DNA from: Gammaproteobacteria bacterium | Lineage (GTDB): Bacteria > Pseudomonadota > Gammaproteobacteria > HK1 | Length of the DNA: 20,527 bases | Direction of reading: 5' to 3' | Assembly: GCA_020444775.1 (NCBI GenBank) | Contig: JAGRHX010000316.1 | Coordinates: 1 to 20,527, forward strand | Shown here: positions 8,340 through 15,801 of the stretch, piece after piece | How positions within the stretch are numbered: position 1 is the stretch's first letter | Layout of the letters: each line of letters starts with the position of its first letter | Translations under genes and position numbers: made by a program | The notes under the pieces: model-generated | The model's input: the letters and a program-made list of their open reading frames with translations, nothing else | What the model was told of the DNA's origin: nothing | The model's database searches: none

Positions 8340-8413
8340 CGGTCCCCCTGGAAAGGCGGTGCCAGCCCCCATCTGATCAAGACAAAGGTCGCATAATCTC
8401 CAAAAAGCGCACC

Positions 8414-8449
8414 GGCACAACCCGTGGCACATCCCGTGGCACATCCCGT
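8414..8449. repeat. 3 x 12-bp direct repeat in the fnr leader
   Basis: Units GGCACAACCCGT, GGCACATCCCGT and GGCACATCCCGT follow each other without gaps and end directly before the fnr ribosome-binding site (GGGAG at 8451-8455). Confidence 0.85.
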
Positions 8450-8463
8450 AGGGAGACCGGCCG

Positions 8464-9225
8464 ATGACAACGACAACCCGTCCCATCAATCTGCTCGGCC
8501 TGAAGGTGTCCTGCAGGGAATGCTCGCTGGCCGAGCTCTGCCTGCCCAGGGCCCTCACCGAGAGCGAGATCAGCGAGCTGGAAGCGATCGTTCGTCGCGG
8601 TCGCACGATCGAGCGGGGTCAACACATCTTCGAGTCTGGTGACCCCTTCGAGGCGCTGTACGTGGTTCGCTCCGGGTCGCTCAAGGCGTGCATGACGACC
8701 CCCGACGGGCTCGAGCAGATCGTCGGTTTCCATCTGCCCGGCGAGCTGGTCGGCCTTGATGCCTTCCACGGCGATCATCACCACTGCTCCGCCGAAGCGC
8801 TGGAAACCACCTCGTTGTGCGCGCTGCCGGCCGATCGATTGGAACAGCTGAGCCTGCGTATTCCGAGTCTCAACCGGGAGCTGCACCGGCTGCTCGGTCG
8901 TGAGGTGGCGATGGACCAGGAGCTGCTGCTGCTCCTGGGCAAGGCAACCGCGGAGGTCCGCATCGCGGCCTTCCTGGTCAGCCTGTCCAAGCGCTATGGC
9001 GATCGCGGATTCTCGACCCGACGCTTCAACCTCAGCCTGTCACGCCACGAGATCGGCAACTATCTGGGCCTGGCGCTGGAAACGGTCAGCCGTCAGTTCG
9101 CCAAGCTCCAGTCGAAGGGCATCGTCGGCGTCAACCGACGCGAGATAGAGATTTACGACATGCCCGCGTTGCACGCCCTGGTGGGAGAATGCGGGCCGGC
9201 CGCGGAGCGTCTGACCGGTTGCTGA
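8464..9225 (+). CDS. fnr: FNR/ANR-type oxygen-sensing transcriptional regulator
   Basis: 253 residues of the CRP/FNR superfamily. Cys17, Cys20 and Cys26 (CRECSLAELC) plus Cys119 (TTSLCALP) match the four ligands of the oxygen-labile 4Fe-4S cluster. A cyclic-nucleotide-binding-type beta barrel (FESGDPFEALYVVRSGSLKA), a long dimerisation helix (about 140-165) and a helix-turn-helix follow. The recognition helix has the FNR-specific E-x-x-S-R: LGLALETVSR, residues 201-210. Without oxygen the dimer would bind TTGAT-N4-ATCAA sites, one of which lies 303 bp upstream. The ATG at 8464 is set by GGAG 8 bases upstream. In related bacteria anr/fnr lies next to hemN and the cco cluster; here its downstream neighbour is a degenerate HemN. 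The regulon probably includes cbb3 oxidase genes. Confidence 0.95.
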   Translation: MTTTTRPINLLGLKVSCRECSLAELCLPRALTESEISELEAIVRRGRTIERGQHIFESGDPFEALYVVRSGSLKACMTTPDGLEQIVGFHLPGELVGLDAFHGDHHHCSAEALETTSLCALPADRLEQLSLRIPSLNRELHRLLGREVAMDQELLLLLGKATAEVRIAAFLVSLSKRYGDRGFSTRRFNLSLSRHEIGNYLGLALETVSRQFAKLQSKGIVGVNRREIEIYDMPALHALVGECGPAAERLTGC

Positions 9226-9676
9226 ACGACGGCGCATGGCGGCCATACGGTCCTCTGATAGGGTCCCGCTCGCCGGCTGCTCGTTGCGCCTGGACGCAGA
9301 ATCGGCGCACCTGAGCGGGAGGTCCGCGAAGAGGCAGGCAACTGCGAGCATTTGTCAATTCGTTGTACGACGATTGACTTGCCGCTCGCATTCGATCTAT
9401 TCAGACCGCGCCCGTGATGGGCAGATGGTCGGCGTCGCCAGTCGGTCAGCCGACACAATCAAGCTGCCGCGAAACGCGCGCCGCAGCCGAATACCCGGGA
9501 GTCGTCCACACGGCAGATGATGCACACGCTGATCTTTGCGGGACCTACGCAGGGCCGCCAGAGCACGGCCCACGGCGCTCCACGGCGGCACTTTACCGGG
9601 GCGCCACGCGGAGTCCGTGCACGACCAGGGGACCGGTTCAGGCAAGCCGACGGACGAGGCTCTGAGGGCCGCACCC
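9226..9676. other. 451-bp gap between fnr and the HemN-like gene
   Basis: No convincing gene, tRNA or FNR box is seen. A 6-bp inverted repeat, GTCAAT (9354-9359) and ATTGAC (9373-9378), is the only clear dyad; its 13-bp spacing does not fit an FNR site. Open frames here on either strand are arginine- and proline-rich and look like GC-rich noise. Confidence 0.5.
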
Positions 9677-11113
9677 ATGCAGGGCAATAAAAAAGTGACA
9701 AGCCCGACGGCATCGGCCGAGCAATCGGTGATGCACTGGTTCTACCCGACGGAGCGGTTCTTCGGTCCCTTCTCCGAAGCCGACTACGTCAGCTGGGCCC
9801 AGATCACCAACGGCGATCCGCTACCCCGGCCCTTGTCCATCGACGTCAATCTCGATCCGCGCCAATCGGGACGCGATGGCTGCGCCTGCAATGGCGAGCC
9901 GTCCACCGCGAAACAAGGGCCCGCCTGCGACAGCCAGAGACTCCTGGACGCCCTCGAGCGCGACATTGCGCAGAAGGGCAAGCTGTTCGACAAGGATCGC
10001 GGCACCGAATGCATCCGTATCAGGGGCCTGTCCCGCGATCTGCAGCCGTTCGGGCAGCTGAAACCACTGCTCAGCCACATTGCCGATCTGTTCTCTGGCG
10101 GTCTGGCTCCGGACCAGCACAGCGTGGTGGAGCTGGACAGCGACACGCTGGACGAAGGACTGCTCGCCGAGCTACGCGATCTGGGCCTGCGCGGGCTGAC
10201 GATACGCGAGACCACGAGCCGCCCCGGCCCGCTGCTCGGCCCCGCCAGCGTCGACCTGAGCCGCGGCAACCCCGGCAGCTCGACCCGCCACGGCATCGGC
10301 CAGGCAGTAAGCCGTGCCCGCGCGCTGGGTTTCGAATCCGTCACCTATGTGGACCCACGTTTCGGTCAGCTACCGCAACCGGACTCGGACGCGGTGCGCG
10401 CGGCCTCGGCCACCCTGGCACGCGCGCACCTCGAAGCCTTGCTCGATCAGCAACCGGACCGTATCTGCCTGTCCACCAGCCTGCCGCGCGCGCCAGCCGG
10501 TGCCGACGCGTTGCAGACGCTGGCCCATCTGGACGATGCGCAGCTCAACGAGCTGGAGGCGATCATGGCGCAGTTCGAGTCGGCCGGATACGTGCCGATG
10601 GGTGGCAGCGCATTCGGCCGGCAACCGGCACGGCCCGGTGAGCGCTTCTGCATGCCGCATCTGTCTGGACACCGCACCGATCTGGTCGGCATCGGGGTCG
10701 GCGCGATCAGCGCCCTGGGATGGGCCTATGCGCAGAACCATCGCCGCCCCGAGCAGTTCATGGACGCCATCGCCAGAGGCAGGCTGCCAGTGGAGCGTGG
10801 CATCATCGTCAATCAGGACGACCAGATGCGCCGCGAGATCATCGCCCACCTGCTCAGCGACGGGCGTATCGATGCCGGACTGCTGTCGCGTCGCTGGGAG
10901 GTCGACTTCGACCGTCATTTCCAGCCCGAGCTGCGGGTTTTGGACGAGCTGGCAGCGCGCGGCGCGCTGCGGCGCGATGCGGACACCCTGACGGTCACCC
11001 GACGTGGGCACCTGTTGCTGCCACAGATCTGCCGGCTGTTCGATCGCTATGCGCGTCACGGCTACCAGCCGAACCGGGTCATCCATCTGGCCGATCGCCG
11101 GCCCTCCGGCTGA
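9677..11113 (+). CDS. HemN-like protein lacking the radical SAM motif (probable pseudoenzyme)
   Basis: 478 residues, collinear with oxygen-independent coproporphyrinogen III oxidase HemN (E. coli about 457). Kept features are YPTERFF near the N-terminus, PLSIDVNL, ALERDIAQKGKLF, and a well-conserved C-terminal half: HRTDLVGIGVGAISALGWAY, QDDQMRREII, then TVTRRGHLLLPQICRLFDRY. The catalytic part is degraded. Where HemN has PFCxxxCxxCGCN this protein reads PRQSGRDGCACN, so two of three cluster cysteines are arginines (62 and 66) and only Cys69 and Cys71 remain. The SAM-binding GGGTPT is RGLSRD, and the GVQDF segment is also lost. No frameshift or stop is present. A radical SAM reaction is therefore unlikely; a regulatory, porphyrin-binding or partner role is inference only. 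Start ATG 9677 has GAGG nine bases upstream. A true HemN may exist elsewhere in the genome. Confidence 0.85.
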   Translation: MQGNKKVTSPTASAEQSVMHWFYPTERFFGPFSEADYVSWAQITNGDPLPRPLSIDVNLDPRQSGRDGCACNGEPSTAKQGPACDSQRLLDALERDIAQKGKLFDKDRGTECIRIRGLSRDLQPFGQLKPLLSHIADLFSGGLAPDQHSVVELDSDTLDEGLLAELRDLGLRGLTIRETTSRPGPLLGPASVDLSRGNPGSSTRHGIGQAVSRARALGFESVTYVDPRFGQLPQPDSDAVRAASATLARAHLEALLDQQPDRICLSTSLPRAPAGADALQTLAHLDDAQLNELEAIMAQFESAGYVPMGGSAFGRQPARPGERFCMPHLSGHRTDLVGIGVGAISALGWAYAQNHRRPEQFMDAIARGRLPVERGIIVNQDDQMRREIIAHLLSDGRIDAGLLSRRWEVDFDRHFQPELRVLDELAARGALRRDADTLTVTRRGHLLLPQICRLFDRYARHGYQPNRVIHLADRRPSG

Positions 11114-11151
11114 GCCCGGTCGACCAGCGAAACCTCAGCCGTCGGCAGCGT

Positions 11152-11970
11152 ATGCACCCCGATCCACAACTGCTTCCGGCAAGCCTGCCGGCGCGGGTCA
11201 GGTTCCTGCTCACCGACGTCGACGGCACCCTCACCAGCGACGGCATGCTGGAGGCTGAGACCTACGAAGCCCTACACGCGCTCAGCGATGCCGGCATCCA
11301 GGTTGTACCGGTCACCGGTGGCTGCGCGGGATGGGCCGACATGATGGCCCGTACCTGGCCGGTGGCCGGAGTCATCGCAGAAGGTGGCGCGCTATACATC
11401 CGTCGCCTGGCCGATGGTCGGGTGCACTATCGCTTCTGGGACGACCGCGAACGACAACGTGCCGACCAGCGCGAGGTGCTGGCCATTGTTCGTCGCCTGC
11501 TGCCTGAGCATCCGGGGCTGGCGTTGGCCATGGACCAGGACTATCGCCTGTGTGACGTCGCCATCGATCACGCTCAGCAGGTCCGTGACGTGCCCCAGGC
11601 CCATATCGAGGCCCAAATCGAAGCCGTTCTGCAACGACTGGGCGAGGCGGGGCTGCAGGCGACCCGCAGCTCCATCCACGTCAACGTCTGGCGCGGCCGG
11701 CACGCCAAGGGCGCCATGGCACGGCGTCTGCTCGGCGATGAGTTCGGCCTGGATGGAGAGTCTGTCCAGGCCCGGTGCATCTGCCTGGGCGACTCACCCA
11801 ACGATCAGGACCTGTTTGCGCATTTCGAGCTGAGCGTAGGTGTCGCCAACATCCGACCACACTGGACGCGGCTGCGTCACCGCCCACGCTGGGTGACGAA
11901 CGGCGCCGAGGGCGCTGGCTTTCGTGAGCTCGCCCGCTGTCTGCTGTCAGCTCCGGGAAACGCCGATTGA
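11152..11970 (+). CDS. HAD-superfamily phosphatase (type IIB, Cof-like)
   Basis: 272 residues. HAD motif I is LLTDVDGTLTSDG, with nucleophile Asp22 and acid/base Asp24. Motif II is probably the Thr in VVPVTGG. Motif III is Lys186 in RHAKGAMARRLL, and motif IV is GDSPNDQDLF (213-222). The insertion between motifs II and III is of the Cof/IIB cap type, found in sugar-phosphate and phosphoglycolate-like phosphatases, including mannosyl-3-phosphoglycerate and sucrose-6-phosphate phosphatases. The substrate cannot be read from sequence. It starts 38 bp after the HemN-like gene and is probably cotranscribed. A convergent glucokinase gene lies on the other side of a palindrome. The ATG at 11152 has only a weak ribosome-binding site. 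Confidence 0.85.
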   Translation: MHPDPQLLPASLPARVRFLLTDVDGTLTSDGMLEAETYEALHALSDAGIQVVPVTGGCAGWADMMARTWPVAGVIAEGGALYIRRLADGRVHYRFWDDRERQRADQREVLAIVRRLLPEHPGLALAMDQDYRLCDVAIDHAQQVRDVPQAHIEAQIEAVLQRLGEAGLQATRSSIHVNVWRGRHAKGAMARRLLGDEFGLDGESVQARCICLGDSPNDQDLFAHFELSVGVANIRPHWTRLRHRPRWVTNGAEGAGFRELARCLLSAPGNAD

Positions 11971-11984
11971 TCAGCGCTTGTCCG

Positions 11985-12033
11985 GCCAGGATGTCGCAGT
12001 GCGCATTCATGCGTCACACCGAGACATCCTGGC
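11985..12033. repeat. 11-bp inverted repeat after the HAD gene
   Basis: Arms GCCAGGATGTC (11985-11995) and GACATCCTGGC (12023-12033) enclose a 27-nt loop with its own small stem (CGCA-ttca-TGCG). It directly abuts the larger palindrome that follows, sharing base 12033. Confidence 0.7.
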
Positions 12034-12087
12034 TAGCCCGCCTTTCTCAGTGCACCTTTCCACGGCGCACTGAGAAAGGCGGGCTAG
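12033..12087. terminator. 21-bp perfect palindrome, bidirectional terminator or REP-like element
   Basis: Perfect 21-bp arms (12033-12053 and 12067-12087; core CCCGCCTTTCTCAG and its complement) flank a 13-nt loop. The right arm contains the stop codon of glk (12084-12086). The position between convergent genes fits a bidirectional terminator. The length and perfection of the arms, and the adjoining second palindrome, also suggest a repeated extragenic palindromic element. Confidence 0.75.
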
Positions 12088-13118
12088 GCACCGGGGTCTG
12101 ACGCGGCGAAAGCAGCGTGGCTCAGCCCCAGCAGCGCGACGTCGGGATTTGCGATGACAGCGCTGAACACGCCACGCATACGCTCTTGCATCGCACCCTT
12201 GGCCTCGAAGTGGCGGCGGAAAGCCACCGGGTCGGCCAGCGCGTGCCAGCTCCGGGCCACGCTTCCGCACAGATACACACCGCCCCAGGCAGCCGTGCTC
12301 AGCACCAGATCACCACAGACCTGACCGAGCAGCAGCGACAACCAGTCGAGGGTGTGTGCGCGGGCCCGCGCGTGCGGGGAGTCGCCCGGATCGCCGGGAT
12401 CACATGGAGCGAGGATGGCCTCCGGCTGCGGCCACTCCGACGGTGCCGGAGCGCCCGCCACGCGCCGCCAGGCGCACCGATACAAGACCCGCAGGCCAGG
12501 CCCGGAGAGCAGGGACTCGATGCTCGGCGGATAGCCCTCGGTCAGCGACTCCAGCTCGGCGCCGAGCTCGCTGCCCAAGGCCCCGGGCAGCGCCAGACTC
12601 ATGTGCCCGGCCTCGCTCGGCACGCTCAACCAACGTCGACCGTCGAACACGGCTGTCGCCGCGCCCAATCCGGTGCCGAGATTGATCGCCAGCAGCCGCA
12701 GCCCACGGTCCTCGGCCTGCGCGCCGCCCGCCCTGGTCTGCGCGCCCAGCGGCCACAGTTCGGCGTCGTCCAGATGCGGCAGGGCGTAAGCTACCGCCTG
12801 CAGATCGTTGAGCAGCAGCGCCGCCGCCCCACAGCGCTCGGCAATCGCGTCGCGCTCCAGCACCCACTCGGCATTGGTCAGCACCACCCGTCCGTCGACC
12901 ACTGGCCCGGCGGCGCCGATCGCCAGACGCAGCTCGGCGCGCGCCCCGTCGCCGGCGGCGGCGTCCAGTCGCGCGAGATACTCATCGAGGACCGCGACCA
13001 GATCCGGGTACTCCGCGACCTTGAAACGCTCGATCCGCTCGACCCGACCCGGCGCCGGGCTCAGGGCAAGACGCACGTTGGTGCCACCGACGTCGGCCAG
13101 CACGGTGCGCGGGTTCAT
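12084..13118 (-). CDS. glk: Glucokinase (hexokinase-like Glk family)
   Basis: 344 residues. Visible motifs are the phosphate-binding LADVGGTNVRLAL near the N-terminus, the glucose-binding LTNAEWVL, the catalytic-base segment LLNDLQAVAYALP (Asp in LLND), the second phosphate motif INLGTGLGAA, the sugar-binding SEAGHMSLA (Glu and His), ESLLSGPGLRVLY, and GGVYLCGSVA. Glk phosphorylates glucose with ATP at the entry to glycolysis or the Entner-Doudoroff pathway, in the cytoplasm. The ATG at 13118 is preferred over a GTG at 13130 because GGAG lies six bases upstream of it. It lies 63 bp downstream of the DEG-type protease on the same strand. Its stop codon is inside the palindrome at 12033-12087. 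Confidence 0.92.
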   Translation of the reverse strand: MNPRTVLADVGGTNVRLALSPAPGRVERIERFKVAEYPDLVAVLDEYLARLDAAAGDGARAELRLAIGAAGPVVDGRVVLTNAEWVLERDAIAERCGAAALLLNDLQAVAYALPHLDDAELWPLGAQTRAGGAQAEDRGLRLLAINLGTGLGAATAVFDGRRWLSVPSEAGHMSLALPGALGSELGAELESLTEGYPPSIESLLSGPGLRVLYRCAWRRVAGAPAPSEWPQPEAILAPCDPGDPGDSPHARARAHTLDWLSLLLGQVCGDLVLSTAAWGGVYLCGSVARSWHALADPVAFRRHFEAKGAMQERMRGVFSAVIANPDVALLGLSHAAFAASDPGA

Positions 13119-13181
13119 GCGTCGCTCCACGCCCGAAGCGTTCCCGGATCGACCGTGGCCACCGGGTTCATGACTGGCCGT

Positions 13182-14690
13182 TCACAACGCACGATCCTGG
13201 GAGATGCCGTAGCGCTCCAGGATGTGCGGTTGCTCAGCCTGGGCCTGGGCGCTGTTGAGGATGATCTGGAAACCCAGGTCGGTGGTGAAGATGGCGCGCT
13301 CGTCAGCGTTCGCCTCGACCAGCTCCACCAGATGGTCAAGATCGCGAATCGGCTCGCCGTTGAAGCGTTCGATGATGAGGAAGGTGGCCGAGTGATAACC
13401 TTTGTTGGCATCCGCCGGCAGCACGTTCTGCAGCACCACCCACTCACGCACCGCCTCGTCTGGAACGTTGTCATAGTCCATCAGATAGATGAGCTTGGTC
13501 GGGGCGTTGTCACGCCACTGCTTGCCAAAACGGCGCAGCAGGTTCTCGGTGACCGGCGCGAACACCAGCCCACCATAGATGAAATACCGCGGGCTGGCAT
13601 CGTGACGCAGGTCGGGAATGCGCTGATTGTCGTGCACCGACAGACGCAACGGCACGTCGATCTGCATACGCTGACCTTCGCGCCAGATGGTCAGCGCGAA
13701 CGGCTCGCCAATTTGATGCTGCTGCATCAACATCTGCCAGCTGTTGCGCTCGTCGCCACGAAACACGAACTTGCCGTCGTCGCCGATCTCGTTGCCCTCG
13801 ACCTCGAGGATCACGTCATCGGGTCGCAGCACGCCAGCGGATGTGGAGTTGGCCTGCACCTGCACGACCAGCGCACCAGTGCTGCCCACCGGTAGGTGAT
13901 AGTGGGCGTTGGCGGCCGGGTTCTCCAGATTCTGCACACGCACGCCGAGCGCCGGAAAGCCGTCATAGCGACCGTCCTCCAGATCGGTCAGGACCCGCTT
14001 GACCAGGTCCACCGGCACCATGTAGCCCTGGTTCTCACCCGCGGCAAGGGTCTGCATCACCACGCCCACCAGCCGGCGATCCTGGATCACCGGGCCACCG
14101 CTGTTACCCGGATTGACCGCGGCATCGATCTGCCCGGCGAGCAGATAGAGGCCTGAATGACTGTAGACCTGGTTCTCGATTCGACTCACCACGCCCTTGG
14201 TGATGCTCAGCGCATCGCCGCCACGCGGAAATCCATAGACCGTTACATCGGACTGCGCAGCCGGCAGATCGCCCAGCTCGATGGGTTGGATGTTCTCGAA
14301 GAATGCCGGATCGTCGACCGTCAGCAAGGCCAGATCGGCATCGTGGATCACATGCTCCACGCGTGCCTCGTAACGCTTGCCGTCGCCATTGCGCCGCACC
14401 TGCACGTAGGTCGCGTTGCTCACCACGTGCGCGTTGGTGAGTATCCGGTTGCCGGCGATCACACAGCCCGAACCATTGCTCTGCTGCGGGCTGCTCTTGG
14501 TCCAGGGCCGGAAATAGTCGTACTCGCTGCTGACGGTGAAGATCTTCACCATCGCGTCCTTGAGTCCCTGTGGCGCTTCACTGGCCTGCGCCTGCGCGCT
14601 GAGCAGCCCCAGCAGCACGGCGTAGAGCAAGGTTCGCGCCGACGACGGCCAACGGAGCCGATCGGTAAGGTCGGTGAGGGTGATGGACAA
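13182..14690 (-). CDS. DEG-type trypsin-like serine protease with PDZ domain, exported
   Basis: 502 residues from a TTG start. An N-terminal hydrophobic segment (LLYAVLLGLLSAQAQA) is a likely signal peptide. The S1C protease triad is His88 (LTNAHVV), Asp119 (HDADLALL) and Ser197 (NPGNSGGP). A PDZ domain follows at about 270-350 (STSAGVLRPDDVILEVEGNE). The C-terminal region with YFIYGGLVFAPVTENLL resembles the second PDZ-like domain of plant DEG9-type proteases more than E. coli DegP. The start is TTG at 14690 because GGAG lies six bases upstream and the signal peptide begins right after. An ATG at 14744 would add an unconvincing stretch. It is likely a periplasmic quality-control protease, lying 92 bp downstream of the racemase-family gene. 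Confidence 0.9.
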   Translation of the reverse strand: MSITLTDLTDRLRWPSSARTLLYAVLLGLLSAQAQASEAPQGLKDAMVKIFTVSSEYDYFRPWTKSSPQQSNGSGCVIAGNRILTNAHVVSNATYVQVRRNGDGKRYEARVEHVIHDADLALLTVDDPAFFENIQPIELGDLPAAQSDVTVYGFPRGGDALSITKGVVSRIENQVYSHSGLYLLAGQIDAAVNPGNSGGPVIQDRRLVGVVMQTLAAGENQGYMVPVDLVKRVLTDLEDGRYDGFPALGVRVQNLENPAANAHYHLPVGSTGALVVQVQANSTSAGVLRPDDVILEVEGNEIGDDGKFVFRGDERNSWQMLMQQHQIGEPFALTIWREGQRMQIDVPLRLSVHDNQRIPDLRHDASPRYFIYGGLVFAPVTENLLRRFGKQWRDNAPTKLIYLMDYDNVPDEAVREWVVLQNVLPADANKGYHSATFLIIERFNGEPIRDLDHLVELVEANADERAIFTTDLGFQIILNSAQAQAEQPHILERYGISQDRAL

Positions 14691-14782
14691 GACGATCTCC
14701 GGTTCGAGGTTGTGGCGCGGGCAAGCCGCAAGGGAAACGCGCATCGGCGATTTCCCAAGGCTCGGCGGGGAGAGGGGACGGA

Positions 14783-15514
14783 CTACGACGTGCTCGTGTA
14801 ATCGAAACGTCGCGGCACGATACCCGAATGCAACCAACATATCAGTGAACGAATGGTATACACAGGCAGACCGGTCGCACGTGTGACCGCCGCCGCATAC
14901 GGGACCATGTTGGTGCATTCCAGGACGATGGCGGCGAGGCCCGGATGCCCGACCTTCAGACTGCGAGCGGCCTGAACCACGTCCTCACAGGCCAGCCGTG
15001 GATCCAGATCAGGCTCGTCACCGAGCAGCACGCGGGTCAGCTCACGACCCGCCTCGGTGCCCTGCACCGGCGTGTCGGCTGGCGCACCGGCCGCGCGCAG
15101 ATGCGCCGCGCTCAGGCTGCTGCCGGACACGGTCACCACACCGATGCGTGCCCGCGGACCGAACAGGGGCTGCAGCATCGGGATCTGCAGCAACGCCGAG
15201 GTGGCCACCGGCACGCCCAACGCCGCCTGCAGCCGGTCCTGGTACAGGACCAGGAAACCACAGCTGGTGGTGATGGCATCCGCGCCCATCTCGACGAGTG
15301 CCCGACCTGCGTCGACGAACGGCGCCAGCAGACTGTCGTCGACCCGCGTCTGGCCGGCGGCGACCACACGCTGCGCGGTCGCCGCCTCGACCACCCGGTA
15401 CAACAGCGGAAACGGCCAGCTCCCGGCGTGGCCCGCGTCACCGAGGATCCGTGGAAAGTGTGTGCTCAACATCAACATGCCGATGTTCGCACCGTGGACC
15501 GTCTTGCCGCCCAT
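14783..15514 (-). CDS. Aspartate/glutamate racemase-family protein
   Basis: 243 residues. The N-terminus GANIGMLMLSTHFPRILGDA and the two catalytic cysteine segments TTSCGFL and LECTNM fit the Asp/Glu/hydantoin racemase superfamily, in which paired cysteines act as acid and base. IGVVTVSGSSLS and GLPVYTIRSLICWL are also in the usual places. The substrate is not clear; family members include amino-acid racemases, hydantoin racemases and maleate isomerase-like enzymes. The ATG at 15514 is chosen because GGAG lies nine bases upstream; an upstream start at 15556 has no such site. It is the first gene of a leftward unit with the DEG-type protease and glk. Confidence 0.87.
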   Translation of the reverse strand: MGGKTVHGANIGMLMLSTHFPRILGDAGHAGSWPFPLLYRVVEAATAQRVVAAGQTRVDDSLLAPFVDAGRALVEMGADAITTSCGFLVLYQDRLQAALGVPVATSALLQIPMLQPLFGPRARIGVVTVSGSSLSAAHLRAAGAPADTPVQGTEAGRELTRVLLGDEPDLDPRLACEDVVQAARSLKVGHPGLAAIVLECTNMVPYAAAVTRATGLPVYTIRSLICWLHSGIVPRRFDYTSTS

Positions 15515-15801
15515 GCCTGCTGACTCCTGCGCCGCTCGCTTGCGAAGACCGTGCACGGACAGACAATCCGCGCGACACCTGCGACGATTCTATCGCGCAT
15601 CCAAACGCCCGCCCCTGTCCGGCGCTGCCAAGGCACGCGCGCCAGGTGAGGCTTTACACCGAGCAGTTGAATGGGACGCACCAGGCACGAACTTAATCCA
15701 TCTGTAACGGCAAACCGAGCACGAACGACCTACACTCAGCTGGTCGTGTTCGAGTCTGGGCCCGATGGTTGACAGGGCTCATGGGTAATGGGAGGGATTT
15801 C

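Larger units (their letters stand above)
7839..8463. other. 625-bp divergent regulatory region between usp and fnr
   Basis: No credible gene is present. From left to right it holds a tandem repeat array (7918-7993), a perfect FNR box (8148-8161), a second FNR-like palindrome (8322-8339), a candidate fnr -10 element (CATAAT, 8392-8397) and a 3 x 12-bp repeat (8414-8449) that runs into the fnr ribosome-binding site. Confidence 0.7.

Noticed and set aside
9354..9378. GTCAAT/ATTGAC dyad as an FNR box upstream of the HemN-like gene
   Set aside because: The half-sites are 13 bp apart and do not match TTGAT-N4-ATCAA.
9536..9676. N-terminal extension of the HemN-like protein to an ATG at 9536
   Set aside because: The extra 47 residues are Arg/Gly/His-rich without similarity to HemN, and the ATG at 9677 has a good ribosome-binding site and matches family length.
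9677..11113. HemN-like gene as a decaying pseudogene
   Set aside because: The frame has no stop or frameshift over 478 codons, and the C-terminal half keeps long conserved blocks. Only the catalytic motifs are changed, which fits a pseudoenzyme better than random decay.
10720..11151. Upstream extension of the HAD phosphatase to an ATG at 10720
   Set aside because: The extension overlaps the HemN-like gene in another frame and has shadow composition; the HAD domain begins right after the ATG at 11152.
12117..13895. 592-codon plus-strand open frame
   Set aside because: Antisense to glk and the DEG protease, both of which carry full catalytic motifs.
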